Assembly (NCBI RefSeq): GCF_900143095.1
Contig: NZ_FRDA01000006.1
Coordinates: 297,795-361,794 of the forward strand
Source: Pseudomonas asturiensis
GTDB taxonomy: Bacteria; Pseudomonadota; Gammaproteobacteria; Pseudomonadales; Pseudomonadaceae
Direction: 5' to 3'
DNA: 64,000 nucleotides
Of this stretch, positions 26,955 through 34,608 are shown one piece after another (position 1 is the stretch's first letter; every line of letters begins with the position of its first letter). Made by a program: the position numbers and the translations under genes. The notes beneath the pieces were generated by a model. That model had not been told where the DNA came from. It made no database searches and saw nothing but the letters and a program-made list of their open reading frames with translations.

Positions 26955-28058
26955 TCAGACAGTTGTCTCACTCACATTGGACGTTGACGTTCTGATCTGT
27001 TGTGTCGCAGACGGCAGGGAGTTCCCTTGCCCTGGAAAAAGGTCCTGATAAGAAGGTGGGAAAAGTTCATCGTAGGGCGGTGGAGGCGACCGACCGTAGA
27101 CCAGTGGAGACGCTTGATCATAGTTCGCTCGAGGCAACTCAAAAGGTGCATAGGGAACAGGTCCATCGCTGGAAACAGGACGACCCCAACTGTTTCGCGG
27201 TGAGTCCGGAAAAACAACAGCATTCCTTCGCGGTCGCGGTGGGGTATTGCGTGGAACAGGACCGTTCCTGCGTCCTGGCGTCGCGCCACCCACTACAGCC
27301 GGACCATGCCCTTGCCGCCCCACCGGTGGTGGAGGGGGTTTTGCTGCGGCTCTTTTGGCAAGTGCCGCACCGACCGAACCCCCTGCTACTCCCACACCCA
27401 GGACTGCAACAGCGATCCCCGCTATCATCAGCGGCGTGGAGAGTTCAGGGTTTGACTCGCTGGTCACTCCGCTGACGACAGCGCTTCCTATGCCAGCAGT
27501 GCTGAGTATCAAACCGGCTATAGCCCCGAATGAAAGGAAACTCATTTGCCCCGTCGGGTCGGTGCGGTTAATCGGATCCCCTACGCAATAGGCATACGCA
27601 TTCAACCCGCCTTTACCGAACGGACTCAGACCGTCCGGGCTATTGAAGCGCATCAGCGTCGGGTTAAAAGCGCGATAACCATTGCCCAGCAAGTAATGGC
27701 CCGTGACCCGCTCGGGTTGCGCGCCAGTGAAACCCGACAGCTCGGTACCCGACAGGTCAGCTTTACGATGGCCGTAGGGCGAGTAGGCGAGGTCGGTCTT
27801 TTGCGCCGAAGCGGGTACATTCAGAGCGCTGTTCTGCTGGTCCGTGACGATCAGATCGACAGACTCTGCATCGCCCTCCCGATTGCGTTGCGCCAACAGA
27901 CGACCGCCTGCCTGGAGCAACGTCCGTTGCAGGCTTCCCTGCTGCTCGCTGATCATTTGTCTGTCGCAGTAGAAGCGCTGGGTGAGGGATTGAGCCGCGG
28001 TGCCCTGCGTGGCAATTCGATCCAGCGGATCGTAGGTGTAGGTGCAAAGAATGGTCAT
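26955..28058 (-). CDS. Short RHS-core (TccC-like) protein, tail with two PPxY motifs
   Basis: This protein of 367 residues has an N-terminal RHS-core region (about 1-160: TYTYDPLDRIAT, DLAYSPYGHRKAD, LLGNGYRAFNPTLMRFNSPD, SPFGKGGLNAYAYCVGDP and DPTGQ). A variable C-terminal tail follows. Full TccC proteins have about 680 residues of RHS before the toxin tail, so the cocoon-forming repeats are absent. The tail has two hydrophobic stretches (about 165-220), a proline/arginine-rich linker and, at about 325-337, PPPPYDEL and PPSYQDL. PPxY is the ligand of eukaryotic WW domains. No signal peptide. The start is ATG 28058, seven bases after AAGGA; upstream in-frame ATGs are poorly spaced. One of four tandem paralogs; the function as a host- or insect-directed toxin is inferred. 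Confidence 0.8.
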   Translation of the reverse strand: MTILCTYTYDPLDRIATQGTAAQSLTQRFYCDRQMISEQQGSLQRTLLQAGGRLLAQRNREGDAESVDLIVTDQQNSALNVPASAQKTDLAYSPYGHRKADLSGTELSGFTGAQPERVTGHYLLGNGYRAFNPTLMRFNSPDGLSPFGKGGLNAYAYCVGDPINRTDPTGQMSFLSFGAIAGLILSTAGIGSAVVSGVTSESNPELSTPLMIAGIAVAVLGVGVAGGSVGAALAKRAAAKPPPPPVGRQGHGPAVVGGATPGRRNGPVPRNTPPRPRRNAVVFPDSPRNSWGRPVSSDGPVPYAPFELPRANYDQASPLVYGRSPPPPYDELFPPSYQDLFPGQGNSLPSATQQIRTSTSNVSETTV

Positions 28059-28172
28059 GATCATGTCCTTATGATTAAAGCAGGTGGCCGTTGGCATGCC
28101 TGGAAACGCCAATAACTTTATTGAACAGACAGGCCCGTAGCTGCCTGAAAGCAAACGGCACCCTGTGAGTAT

Positions 28173-29219
28173 TCAAACGTCCGACGACCCTCTTATCCTT
28201 CGCCAAGGATAGCTGCCATGAGCCAGAAATGACTCCATTTCATCAAAGGTCATATCGGGCGGGAGCCCGAGCGAGAGGGCGATCGGTTCAAGCCCCGCAG
28301 TGGTGGGTAGACGCTGAGCCAGGTAAGCGGGGTCTTTAAGAGCACGCGCATCCAGTCTTTGCAGTTTTCGGGCGCTGGCGGCTCGCTCATCTTGAAGATT
28401 TTCTATACGTTCAAACAGAGTCAAAGAGGTGTCATCAGCACCTCCACGCCTGAAACTGGGTCTATGTTCCGGTGCGGGCGAACTGGCTAAAGGTGACGTT
28501 AGCGTTTTTTTTCTTGCACCGATCCTGCGGGTGGCTGCCACCCCACCCAAGAGTGCCAAGCCAGAGCCACCCAGAACCGCCCCGGCGGTTAAAAGTTTCC
28601 CGGAGAGTTCCGGGTTTGAGCTTTGAGTGACCGCACCCGCTATGAGAGTGGCAGTCCCAGCATACGTACTCAATAAACCTAGTGCAGTAACGGATATAAA
28701 AAAACCGACATGCCCGGTAGGATCAATGCGGTTGACTGGATCCCCAAGACAGTAGGCATAGGCATTTAACCCACCTTCACCAAATGGACTTAAGGCGTCT
28801 GGACTGTTGAAGCGCATCAAAACCGGGTTGTAGGCACGATAGCCGTTGCCTAGCAGGTAATGGCCCGTCGAAGGTTCGGGTTGGGCACCCGTGAAACCCG
28901 GCAGTACGTCGGCCAAGGACGCTTCACGATGACCGTAAGGCGCATAGGCGATATCGGTCTGTTGTCCGGCGGCCGCTGCATGCAGAACGCTGTCCTGATG
29001 GTCAATGGCCGTCAGCATTGCGCAGCGTATGTCTGCATCACTGTGCAGTTGCGCCAACAGTTGACCACCGGCCTGGAAAAGCGTCCGTTGCTGTTCTCCC
29101 TGTAATTCGGTGGTCAGTCGTCCGGCACAATAAAATCGGCTTGCAGGCGCCGAGGCCAAAGCGCTGCGTGCCGAAAAGCGATCCAGCGCATCGTAGGTAT
29201 AGCGACAAAGAGTGGCCAT
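28173..29219 (-). CDS. Short RHS-core (TccC-like) protein, second copy
   Basis: This 348-residue paralog shares the N-terminal RHS core (CRYTYDALDRFSARSA, IAYAPYGHRE, LLGNGYRAYNPVLMRFNSPD, EGGLNAYAYCLGDPVN and DPTGH near 165). Its tail differs from its neighbours after DPTGH: two hydrophobic stretches (about 168-232, with SVTALGLLSTYAGTATLIAG), then a basic linker, a helical charged segment (LFERIENLQDERAASARKL) and an acidic/aromatic end. No enzymatic motif was recognised. The start ATG 29219 follows AAGGA by seven bases, the same arrangement as in the first copy, showing that the leader was duplicated with the gene. The function is unknown; a toxin-like polymorphic tail is inferred. Confidence 0.78.
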   Translation of the reverse strand: MATLCRYTYDALDRFSARSALASAPASRFYCAGRLTTELQGEQQRTLFQAGGQLLAQLHSDADIRCAMLTAIDHQDSVLHAAAAGQQTDIAYAPYGHREASLADVLPGFTGAQPEPSTGHYLLGNGYRAYNPVLMRFNSPDALSPFGEGGLNAYAYCLGDPVNRIDPTGHVGFFISVTALGLLSTYAGTATLIAGAVTQSSNPELSGKLLTAGAVLGGSGLALLGGVAATRRIGARKKTLTSPLASSPAPEHRPSFRRGGADDTSLTLFERIENLQDERAASARKLQRLDARALKDPAYLAQRLPTTAGLEPIALSLGLPPDMTFDEMESFLAHGSYPWRRIRGSSDV

Positions 29220-29350
29220 AATCACGTCCTTGATGATTGAGGCAAATATCAGCTTGCGCCCGCTCGGGAAGCGAATCTACTGGCAGAAGTAGCAGCGTAG
29301 ACCGTCGATACTCGATGGAGGCGGTTTCCCCGGCGTTGCTCGACTCCGGG

Positions 29351-30352
29351 TCAGAGCGCTGTTTCCTCCACAAAATCATCATCACGCACGCTCGAGGATT
29401 GGCGACGGATGCTGCCGGAGGTCTGGACGCCAACGCTGCGTCGGGTGGGGATGCCGACAGTGGCAGTCGTACGCATGGCCGTGCGTTTTGCGATTTCGGC
29501 GCGAGCGAAATTAAATCCTCGAAAACCAAGCGTCGGCAGGCTCACGGCCACCGCAACTGCGGCCAGAGGCTGTTGCAGGGGTGAGTCGGGAGCCACGTTT
29601 TTGACAATGAACGCTGACCCCCAGAAAACACCGGCGGTCACTGCGCCGACTGCGACGGCAGCCGAAAGCTTCTCGCTCGTATTGGCTGGCCGCCTGGGTG
29701 CGGGTGATGGCGGGCTCACGTCGGCGGGCGGGGCTTTCACTTTCACCCCTTTGAACACTGCTTTCAGCGAGGGCCGAGCCATCGCCAGACCTATTCCAGC
29801 TGTCGCCAGGCCAGCACCGATATAGGCAGCCGATAGCACGATATCAAGCCAATCATGTCCACTGGAGTCGCTTCGATTGACAGGGTCCCCGGCGCAATAA
29901 CCGTAAGCATTCAGCCCGCCCTTGCCAAACGGGCTAAGGCTGTCCGGGCTATTGAATCGCATCAGCACCGGGTTGTAGGCGCGATAGCCATTACCCAGCA
30001 GATAACGCTCGGTATCTGGGTCTGGAAGCTCGCCGTTGAAACCCGGCACGTGATCGACTGGCGGGCGATGGCCGTAAGGCGTGTAGGCAAAGCTGGCTGA
30101 ATCCCCATCTACCGAAGCGCTCAGCACACTGTGTTGCCGGTCAGACGCGATCAGCGCTGCGCCGGAACAGTCACAGGCAAGCCATTGACGTTCGTGACGC
30201 ATGAAACTGCGGTGTTTGTCGTCCTGGACTTCGGTTGCCAGCGTGCCCGCTTTATAAAACCCTCGAACGATGGCACCAGCCAGAGGCGTGCGGCCCGCGA
30301 GTCTGTCCAGGGGGTCGTAGTGATAGCGGCAAAGGGTGACGTGCTGCGGCAT
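29351..30352 (-). CDS. Short RHS-core (TccC-like) protein, third copy
   Basis: This 333-residue paralog has RHS core CRYHYDPLDRLAGR, FAYTPYGHRPPVDHVPGF, LLGNGYRAYNPVLMRFNSPD and KGGLNAYGYCAGDPVNRSDS. Its junction reads DSSGH instead of the DPTGH/DPSGH of the other copies. The tail carries two or three hydrophobic segments (WLDIVLSAAYIGAGLATAGI near 160; AAVAVGAVTAGVFWGSAFIV near 220; AAVAVAVSLPTLGF near 255) and ends in a basic, serine-rich region. ATG 30352 is preceded by AGGGA. A membrane-inserting role for the tail is plausible from hydrophobicity alone. No immunity-like gene lies directly next to it. Confidence 0.78.
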   Translation of the reverse strand: MPQHVTLCRYHYDPLDRLAGRTPLAGAIVRGFYKAGTLATEVQDDKHRSFMRHERQWLACDCSGAALIASDRQHSVLSASVDGDSASFAYTPYGHRPPVDHVPGFNGELPDPDTERYLLGNGYRAYNPVLMRFNSPDSLSPFGKGGLNAYGYCAGDPVNRSDSSGHDWLDIVLSAAYIGAGLATAGIGLAMARPSLKAVFKGVKVKAPPADVSPPSPAPRRPANTSEKLSAAVAVGAVTAGVFWGSAFIVKNVAPDSPLQQPLAAVAVAVSLPTLGFRGFNFARAEIAKRTAMRTTATVGIPTRRSVGVQTSGSIRRQSSSVRDDDFVEETAL

Positions 30353-30505
30353 GACGAGTCCCTAAGTAGGTTGAGCGCAGTGCGTGCAAGCGACGCCACT
30401 ACCATGAACCGCTGTGCAGGCATTGACTACTCTCATAACTACTAGTGTGCACTTCACCCCGCTTGCCGCCAGACCCAGCCTGTATTCAGGCTCTGGTACC
30501 GGCGT

Positions 30506-31552
30506 CTAGAGGCGTGACATCCAGTCGTCAAATGATCCCGAGCTGGAAAGAGAGGAACTGTCGTAGTCATAGTTCAAGAGATTTTCGCTGCGCCTGAACC
30601 GTCGACTCTGTTTTTTGTATCGAGAATAAGTCTTCTCCATTTCATCCATCGCTCTGGGACTAACGACCTTATGTGCATCAAGGCGAAGAGTGCCAGGCAC
30701 CAAGCGATCATGCACGAACTCGACTTTCTCGATCTCTCTCAATACCTGAAAAACCCCTCTGTATTTTTGATAGTAAATGGTCTGGCGCATGTATTTTTCA
30801 AAGTTATGAGCCGCGCTAAGATCGGTGACTCTGTTGACATCCCGAGAGGCCAATCGAAGATTAGCGACGTCCTCTGACGGCAGATAGCTCAAAATAGTGT
30901 CCATCACCGGGGCCGGCATATCAGCCAATCCCAGTTGGCGCGGGCCGATCAATTCCGGCTTGCTTTTCAATCCCGGCACCTCAGCTTTCTTGCGCGTCAA
31001 ACGCTTCCATAGCCCTTTGAAGGGATTCCCTACATGTATATGCCCGCTCGGATCACTTGCGTTAACCGGATCCCCCGCGCAATAGGCATACGCATTCAAA
31101 CCACCACCGCCAAACGGACTTCAGCTGTCCGGGCTGTTGAAGCACATCAGCGTCGGGTTATAAGCGCGGTAGCCGTTACCCAGCCAATAATCCCCAGTGA
31201 TCGGGTCGGGCGGCTCGCCGTTAAAGCCCGGCACGTGATCGATTGGCAGGCGATGGCCGTAAGGCGTGTAGGCCATGGCAACTGCCTGATCAATGCCTAT
31301 TGCGCTGAGCACGCTGTTCTGCGGGTCGACAGCGGTTAATGAGGCGCTGTGGGCGTGACCGATGACGGCCTGGCAGGCCAGCAACTGGCGGGCGTAGTGA
31401 AAGACGCTGCGACGCTCACCGCCGTCAAGGTCGGTGACGCGTGTGTGAGTACGGTAGAACACCTGCGAAATGGCCCCGACCAGCGACGCCCGGCTGGCAA
31501 GTCTGTCCAGCGGGTCGTAGCGGTAGTGGCTGAAGACTGTTTCCAGAGGCAT
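30506..31552 (-). pseudogene. Short RHS-core gene with F-box-like tail, in-frame stop
   Basis: The N-terminal part (31552-31124) has HYRYDPLDRLASRASL, MAYTPYGHRLPIDHVPGF and WLGNGYRAYNPTLMCFNSPD. It runs into TGA at codon 144 (31121-31123), exactly where the paralogs have leucine in NSPDSLSPFG. The same reading frame continues without shift through LNAYAYCAGDPVNASDPSGH to 30506, so one nonsense change separates two parts of a 348-residue protein. The tail has no hydrophobic hairpin; at 30830-30928 it reads LADMPAPVMDTILSYL then PSEDVANLRLASRDVNR, a good match to the F-box pattern. A serine-rich acidic end follows. Either a decayed gene or a sequencing error at one codon; restart from an internal TTG at 31099 is possible but has no ribosome site. 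Confidence 0.75.
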
Positions 31553-31671
31553 TTTCAGAAGTCCATGCGGGTAACGGTCGGTGCAAGCACGCCGGGCTTG
31601 CTCACACCATCACATTGCACCGCCGGGAAACCTATGGGCTACTCGTAGAAATAACAGGCTCGCCCTGGTCT

Positions 31672-31884
31672 TCAACGGCTGGCTACATCCTCCAGCGAAT
31701 GATCAAGCCGGGTTCTGGCTATGTCGATGAGGTGGACCACCGAGAACGCCAGATCACGTTTCGCGCCACTGAGGGCGTCGCCGGTTTCATAGGCGGCGGC
31801 AGAGGCGCAGCGCAGGATATCGCTGACCTGTATCAGGGAGTCTTCGAGGGATTTTTGAGGAGGGGCGGGTGTTGAGTTGATCAT
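31672..31884 (-). CDS. Small DUF3077/DUF6124-like protein
   Basis: This protein of 70 residues has a single helical-looking segment (SLEDSLIQVSDILRCASAAA then YETGDALSGAKRDLAFSVVH). It resembles the small DUF3077/DUF6124 proteins that are frequent in Pseudomonas, where a block of the type L-A-LL-CA---A-E-----G------A--YL-EMA recurs. The role of these families is unknown. The gene lies 120 bases upstream of the broken RHS copy on the same strand, and its ribosome site (AGAG) is weak. It could be a partner or an unrelated neighbour of the RHS array. Confidence 0.5.
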   Translation of the reverse strand: MINSTPAPPQKSLEDSLIQVSDILRCASAAAYETGDALSGAKRDLAFSVVHLIDIARTRLDHSLEDVASR

Positions 31885-32305
31885 TGCTGTGGTCTCTGCT
31901 GATTAAGGCCACCTCGCATTCGCTGCTAAACGAACAAGGGTGGCGACTTTGACGCGGGTTAGCAGACCGGTAGAGAACACGAAACCCGGCGCACCCGAAG
32001 GTGCCCCACGCAAAGCCGCCATCAAGCGGTTCTTGAATTCATGACTCTAGACAGGCTGCTAAACCCGATCGCTGAAACTCAGCGACCAACGCAGCCTAGT
32101 GTCCGGAATTCATGCACACAAGGGCTCGGGATTTTCTAGGAAAGTTCGTACTCGGGAAAGGGAAATACCTGAAGGATAGGTCCTTCAAAACCGGTTTTTC
32201 GTTAGCTTAAGTAACACATTCGCTCTAGCAGACGCGGAACGTGCGGGAATGCATGCCCACGCGCATTCATCATCATCCACAGGTCTCGCAGCAAACACGA
32301 GACGC

Positions 32306-32330
32306 GTGGGAGGCGGCTTGCCGACGATGA
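32306..32330. repeat. Single REP unit (GGAGGCGGCTTGCC family)
   Basis: GTGGGAGGCGGCTTGCCGAC followed by GATGA matches the first half of the pairs at 29-115 and 21277-21362. Its expected partner (near 32371, CGGACAAGCGAAACGCCGCC) is strongly degenerate. Confidence 0.7.
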
Positions 32331-32422
32331 AGCGGGCCACGGTTTATCAGAAAAAGCGTCATCACTCATCGCGGACAAGCGAAACGCCGCCCGGTCCACT
32401 TCCACAAGTTGAAGCTCGGTTT

Positions 32423-32468
32423 CAGCCAGTGGGAGCGGACTCGTCCGCGAAGAGGCCGGTGCATTCAG
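32423..32468. repeat. 46-bp direct repeat containing a REP unit, copy 1
   Basis: It begins CAGCCAGTGGGAGCGGACTC and ends GAGGCCGGTGCATTCAG, and is identical to 32538-32583. The core GGAGCGGACTCGTCCGCGAA is a self-complementary REP unit of the third family. Confidence 0.85.
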
Positions 32469-32537
32469 TCGAGTAGTTGCGTCTGGAAGTCAGTCTTCGT
32501 GGACAAGTCCACTCCTACACGTTCAAAACCGGTTCAT

Positions 32538-32583
32538 CAGCCAGTGGGAGCGGACTCGTCCGCGAAGAGGCCGGTGCATTCAG
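32538..32583. repeat. 46-bp direct repeat containing a REP unit, copy 2
   Basis: Identical over 46 bases to 32423-32468, in the same orientation, 115 bases further on. It lies 40 bases past the 3' end of the binding-protein gene. Confidence 0.85.
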
Positions 32584-32622
32584 CGAGCAGGGCTCACGCC
32601 CGCGAGGGCATCTTCCCTACAC

Positions 32623-33642
32623 TCAACTCCCTGCGCCACCGTGCGCTTCTTCGAAGAAGTAATCTTTCCAGCTCGCGGCCTTGTTCTTCAGCACGCCCAG
32701 TTCGTGCAGTTTCTCGGCGTAGATGAAGGTGCGCTGTGGGGTGATGGTGAAGTCGATTTCAGGGTCGGAGACGATCTTCTCCACCAGCGGCAACGGCAAT
32801 TTGGACTGTTCGACGCGGATGTAGGTCTGTGCAGCCGCTGGTTTGTCGGCCTTGATGATCTTCTCGGCCTCGGCCAGTGCGTCGTAGAACGCCTTGTAGG
32901 TCTTGGGGTTTTCGTCGTGGAATTTCTGGGTGGTATAGAGCACGTTGAAGCTGGCCTGACCGCCCAGCACGTCATAGGAGCTGAGCACCTTGTGCACGTT
33001 CGGGTTTTCCAGCGCCTGATACTGGAACGGCGGGCTTGAGAAATGCGAGTTGATTTCCGAGCCGCCAGCGAGCAACGCAGCGGTGGCATCAGGGTGCGCG
33101 AGGCTGACCGAGATGTTGTCGAATTTCTTGTAGTTGGCGTCACCGAACACCTTGGCGGTTTCGATCTGCAAGGTGCGCGACTGGAAACCCACGCCCGCGG
33201 CCGGCACGGCGATGCGGTCCTTGTCGGTGAAGTCCTTGATGGTTTTCACGTCGGGATTATTGGTCAGCAGGTAGTTGGGCATCGAGCCCAGCGAGGCGAT
33301 GGCCTTGACGTTCTGCTTGCCTTTGGTGCGGTCCCAGACGGTCAGCATTGGTGGCACGCCCGCCGACACCACGTCCAGCGCGCCCGCTAGCAACGCCTCG
33401 TTCATGGCCGTGGCACCGGAGATGCTGTTCCAGTCGACCTTGATGTCGAGGCCCTGCTCCTTGCCATGTTTTTCGATCAGTTTCTGATCACGCACCACGT
33501 CGAGAATCAGGTAACCGATGCCGAACTGCTGGGCGATGCTGATCTTGCCTTCGGCCTGCGCGCCGCTGCTGAGCAACGCGCCGAACAGACCGAGTGTTGC
33601 TGCCAGTGCCGTCAGCACCGGACGCTTGAAAGGAGTTGCCAT
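32623..33642 (-). CDS. Sulfonate/taurine-type ABC transporter binding protein
   Basis: This periplasmic binding protein of the SsuA/TauA/NMT1-like class has 339 residues. After a Sec signal peptide (LTALAATLGLFGALLSSGAQAEG) come the class landmarks ISIAQQFGIGYLILDVVRD near residue 38, VDWNSISGATAMNEALLAGA near 70 and LDVVSAGVPPMLTVWDRTKG near 93, a phrase usual for aliphatic sulfonate or taurine-type ligands. The start ATG 33642 has GGTGAG upstream; an ATG at 33666 would add eight residues before the signal. It is the last gene of a four-gene unit led by a TauD-family dioxygenase. The ligand cannot be read from the sequence. Confidence 0.85.
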   Translation of the reverse strand: MATPFKRPVLTALAATLGLFGALLSSGAQAEGKISIAQQFGIGYLILDVVRDQKLIEKHGKEQGLDIKVDWNSISGATAMNEALLAGALDVVSAGVPPMLTVWDRTKGKQNVKAIASLGSMPNYLLTNNPDVKTIKDFTDKDRIAVPAAGVGFQSRTLQIETAKVFGDANYKKFDNISVSLAHPDATAALLAGGSEINSHFSSPPFQYQALENPNVHKVLSSYDVLGGQASFNVLYTTQKFHDENPKTYKAFYDALAEAEKIIKADKPAAAQTYIRVEQSKLPLPLVEKIVSDPEIDFTITPQRTFIYAEKLHELGVLKNKAASWKDYFFEEAHGGAGS

Positions 33643-33687
33643 GAAGTGCTCACCGTAGTTGTTCAAAAAGTGGTTGTGAAGGTTGCT

Positions 33688-34554
33688 TCAGCGCTGCATG
33701 CCCCAGCGCTTGACGGTCAGGCGCTCGATGTTGGCGAACAACAGGTTCTCCACCAGAAGGCCGATGAGGATCACGGCAGCCAGCCCGGCAAACACCTTGT
33801 CGGTGTACAGCTCGTTGCGGTTCTGAAAGATGTACCAGCCCAGTCCGCCTTTGCCGGAAGACGCGCCGAACACCAGCTCGGCAGCGATCAGCGTGCGCCA
33901 GGCGAATGCCCAGCCGATTTTCAGGCCTGCGAGGATCGACGGCAGTGCAGCCGGGATCAGGATGTGCCAGACAAAGCGCAGCCCTTTGAGCCCATAGTTA
34001 CGACCGGCCATGCGCTGGGTTTCCGAAACGCCGAGAAAGCCCGCGTAGGTATTGAGCGCCAGCGCCCATAACACCGAATGCACCAGCACGAAAATCAGGC
34101 TGTTCTGCCCCAGCCCGAACCACAGCAATGCCAGCGGCAGCAGCGCGATGGCAGGCAACGGGTTGAACATGGCGGTCAAGGTGCCAAGCAGGTCGCGTCC
34201 CAGTTGGGTGGACACTGCCAGCGTGGTCAAACCGAAGGCCAGAACGATGCCAATCAGATACCCCTGAATCAGCACCGTCAAAGAGATCCAGACCTTGCCC
34301 GGCAGCTCGCCGCTGACAATACCGTCGTAGAAGGCGGCGGCGGTCTGCAGAAAGCTGGGCAGCAGCAGGTCATTGTTCTGAAGGCGTGCAGCGAGTTCCC
34401 AGATCACGGCCAGCGCGATCATGATCACGGTCTTGCGCACCCAGCTCAGTTGCCAGATGCGCTGGGCCAACGGCAGATCGCGGGCCAGGTCTTCCTGGGT
34501 GAAGGGCTGCAGCGTGATTTCGTACTCTTCGCGAGCGGGAGGTGCGAGGCTCAT
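33688..34554 (-). CDS. Sulfonate/taurine-type ABC transporter permease
   Basis: This inner-membrane permease of the SsuC/TauC family has 288 residues and six predicted helices after a cytoplasmic N-terminus of about 45 residues. Landmarks are ALLPLALLWFGLGQNSLIFV near residue 138, the EAA-type loop MAGRNYGLKGLRFVWHILIP near 178 and PSILAGLKIGWAFAWRTLIA near 200. The start ATG 34554 has AGGGAA nine bases upstream. It lies between the ATPase and binding-protein genes of one operon. Confidence 0.88.
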   Translation of the reverse strand: MSLAPPAREEYEITLQPFTQEDLARDLPLAQRIWQLSWVRKTVIMIALAVIWELAARLQNNDLLLPSFLQTAAAFYDGIVSGELPGKVWISLTVLIQGYLIGIVLAFGLTTLAVSTQLGRDLLGTLTAMFNPLPAIALLPLALLWFGLGQNSLIFVLVHSVLWALALNTYAGFLGVSETQRMAGRNYGLKGLRFVWHILIPAALPSILAGLKIGWAFAWRTLIAAELVFGASSGKGGLGWYIFQNRNELYTDKVFAGLAAVILIGLLVENLLFANIERLTVKRWGMQR

Positions 34555-34608
34555 GGTGTTCGATTCCCTGGTGTTAGGTAGAGCGCGGAGCGCAGAGCGT
34601 GGGAACGA

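Larger units (their letters stand above)
31885..32622. other. Repeat-rich intergenic region
   Basis: About 740 bases without a convincing gene. They contain a single REP unit at 32306, two 46-base direct repeats at 32423 and 32538, and a short inverted element (CGTGGACAAGTCCACTCC) near 32504. GAATTCATG occurs twice (32036 and 32110 regions). The left part may hold the promoter of the small gene at 31884. The region separates the RHS array from the sulfonate-type importer and looks like an accumulation site for repeats. Confidence 0.6.

Noticed and set aside
31121..31123. Selenocysteine decoding of the in-frame TGA in the fourth RHS gene
   Set aside because: The paralogs have leucine at this site, not cysteine, and no SECIS-like hairpin was seen directly after the codon. 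A nonsense change or sequencing error is simpler.
26955..32622. Prophage or integrative element around the RHS array
   Set aside because: No integrase, structural phage gene, tRNA end or flanking direct repeat was found; the repeats present are REP units.
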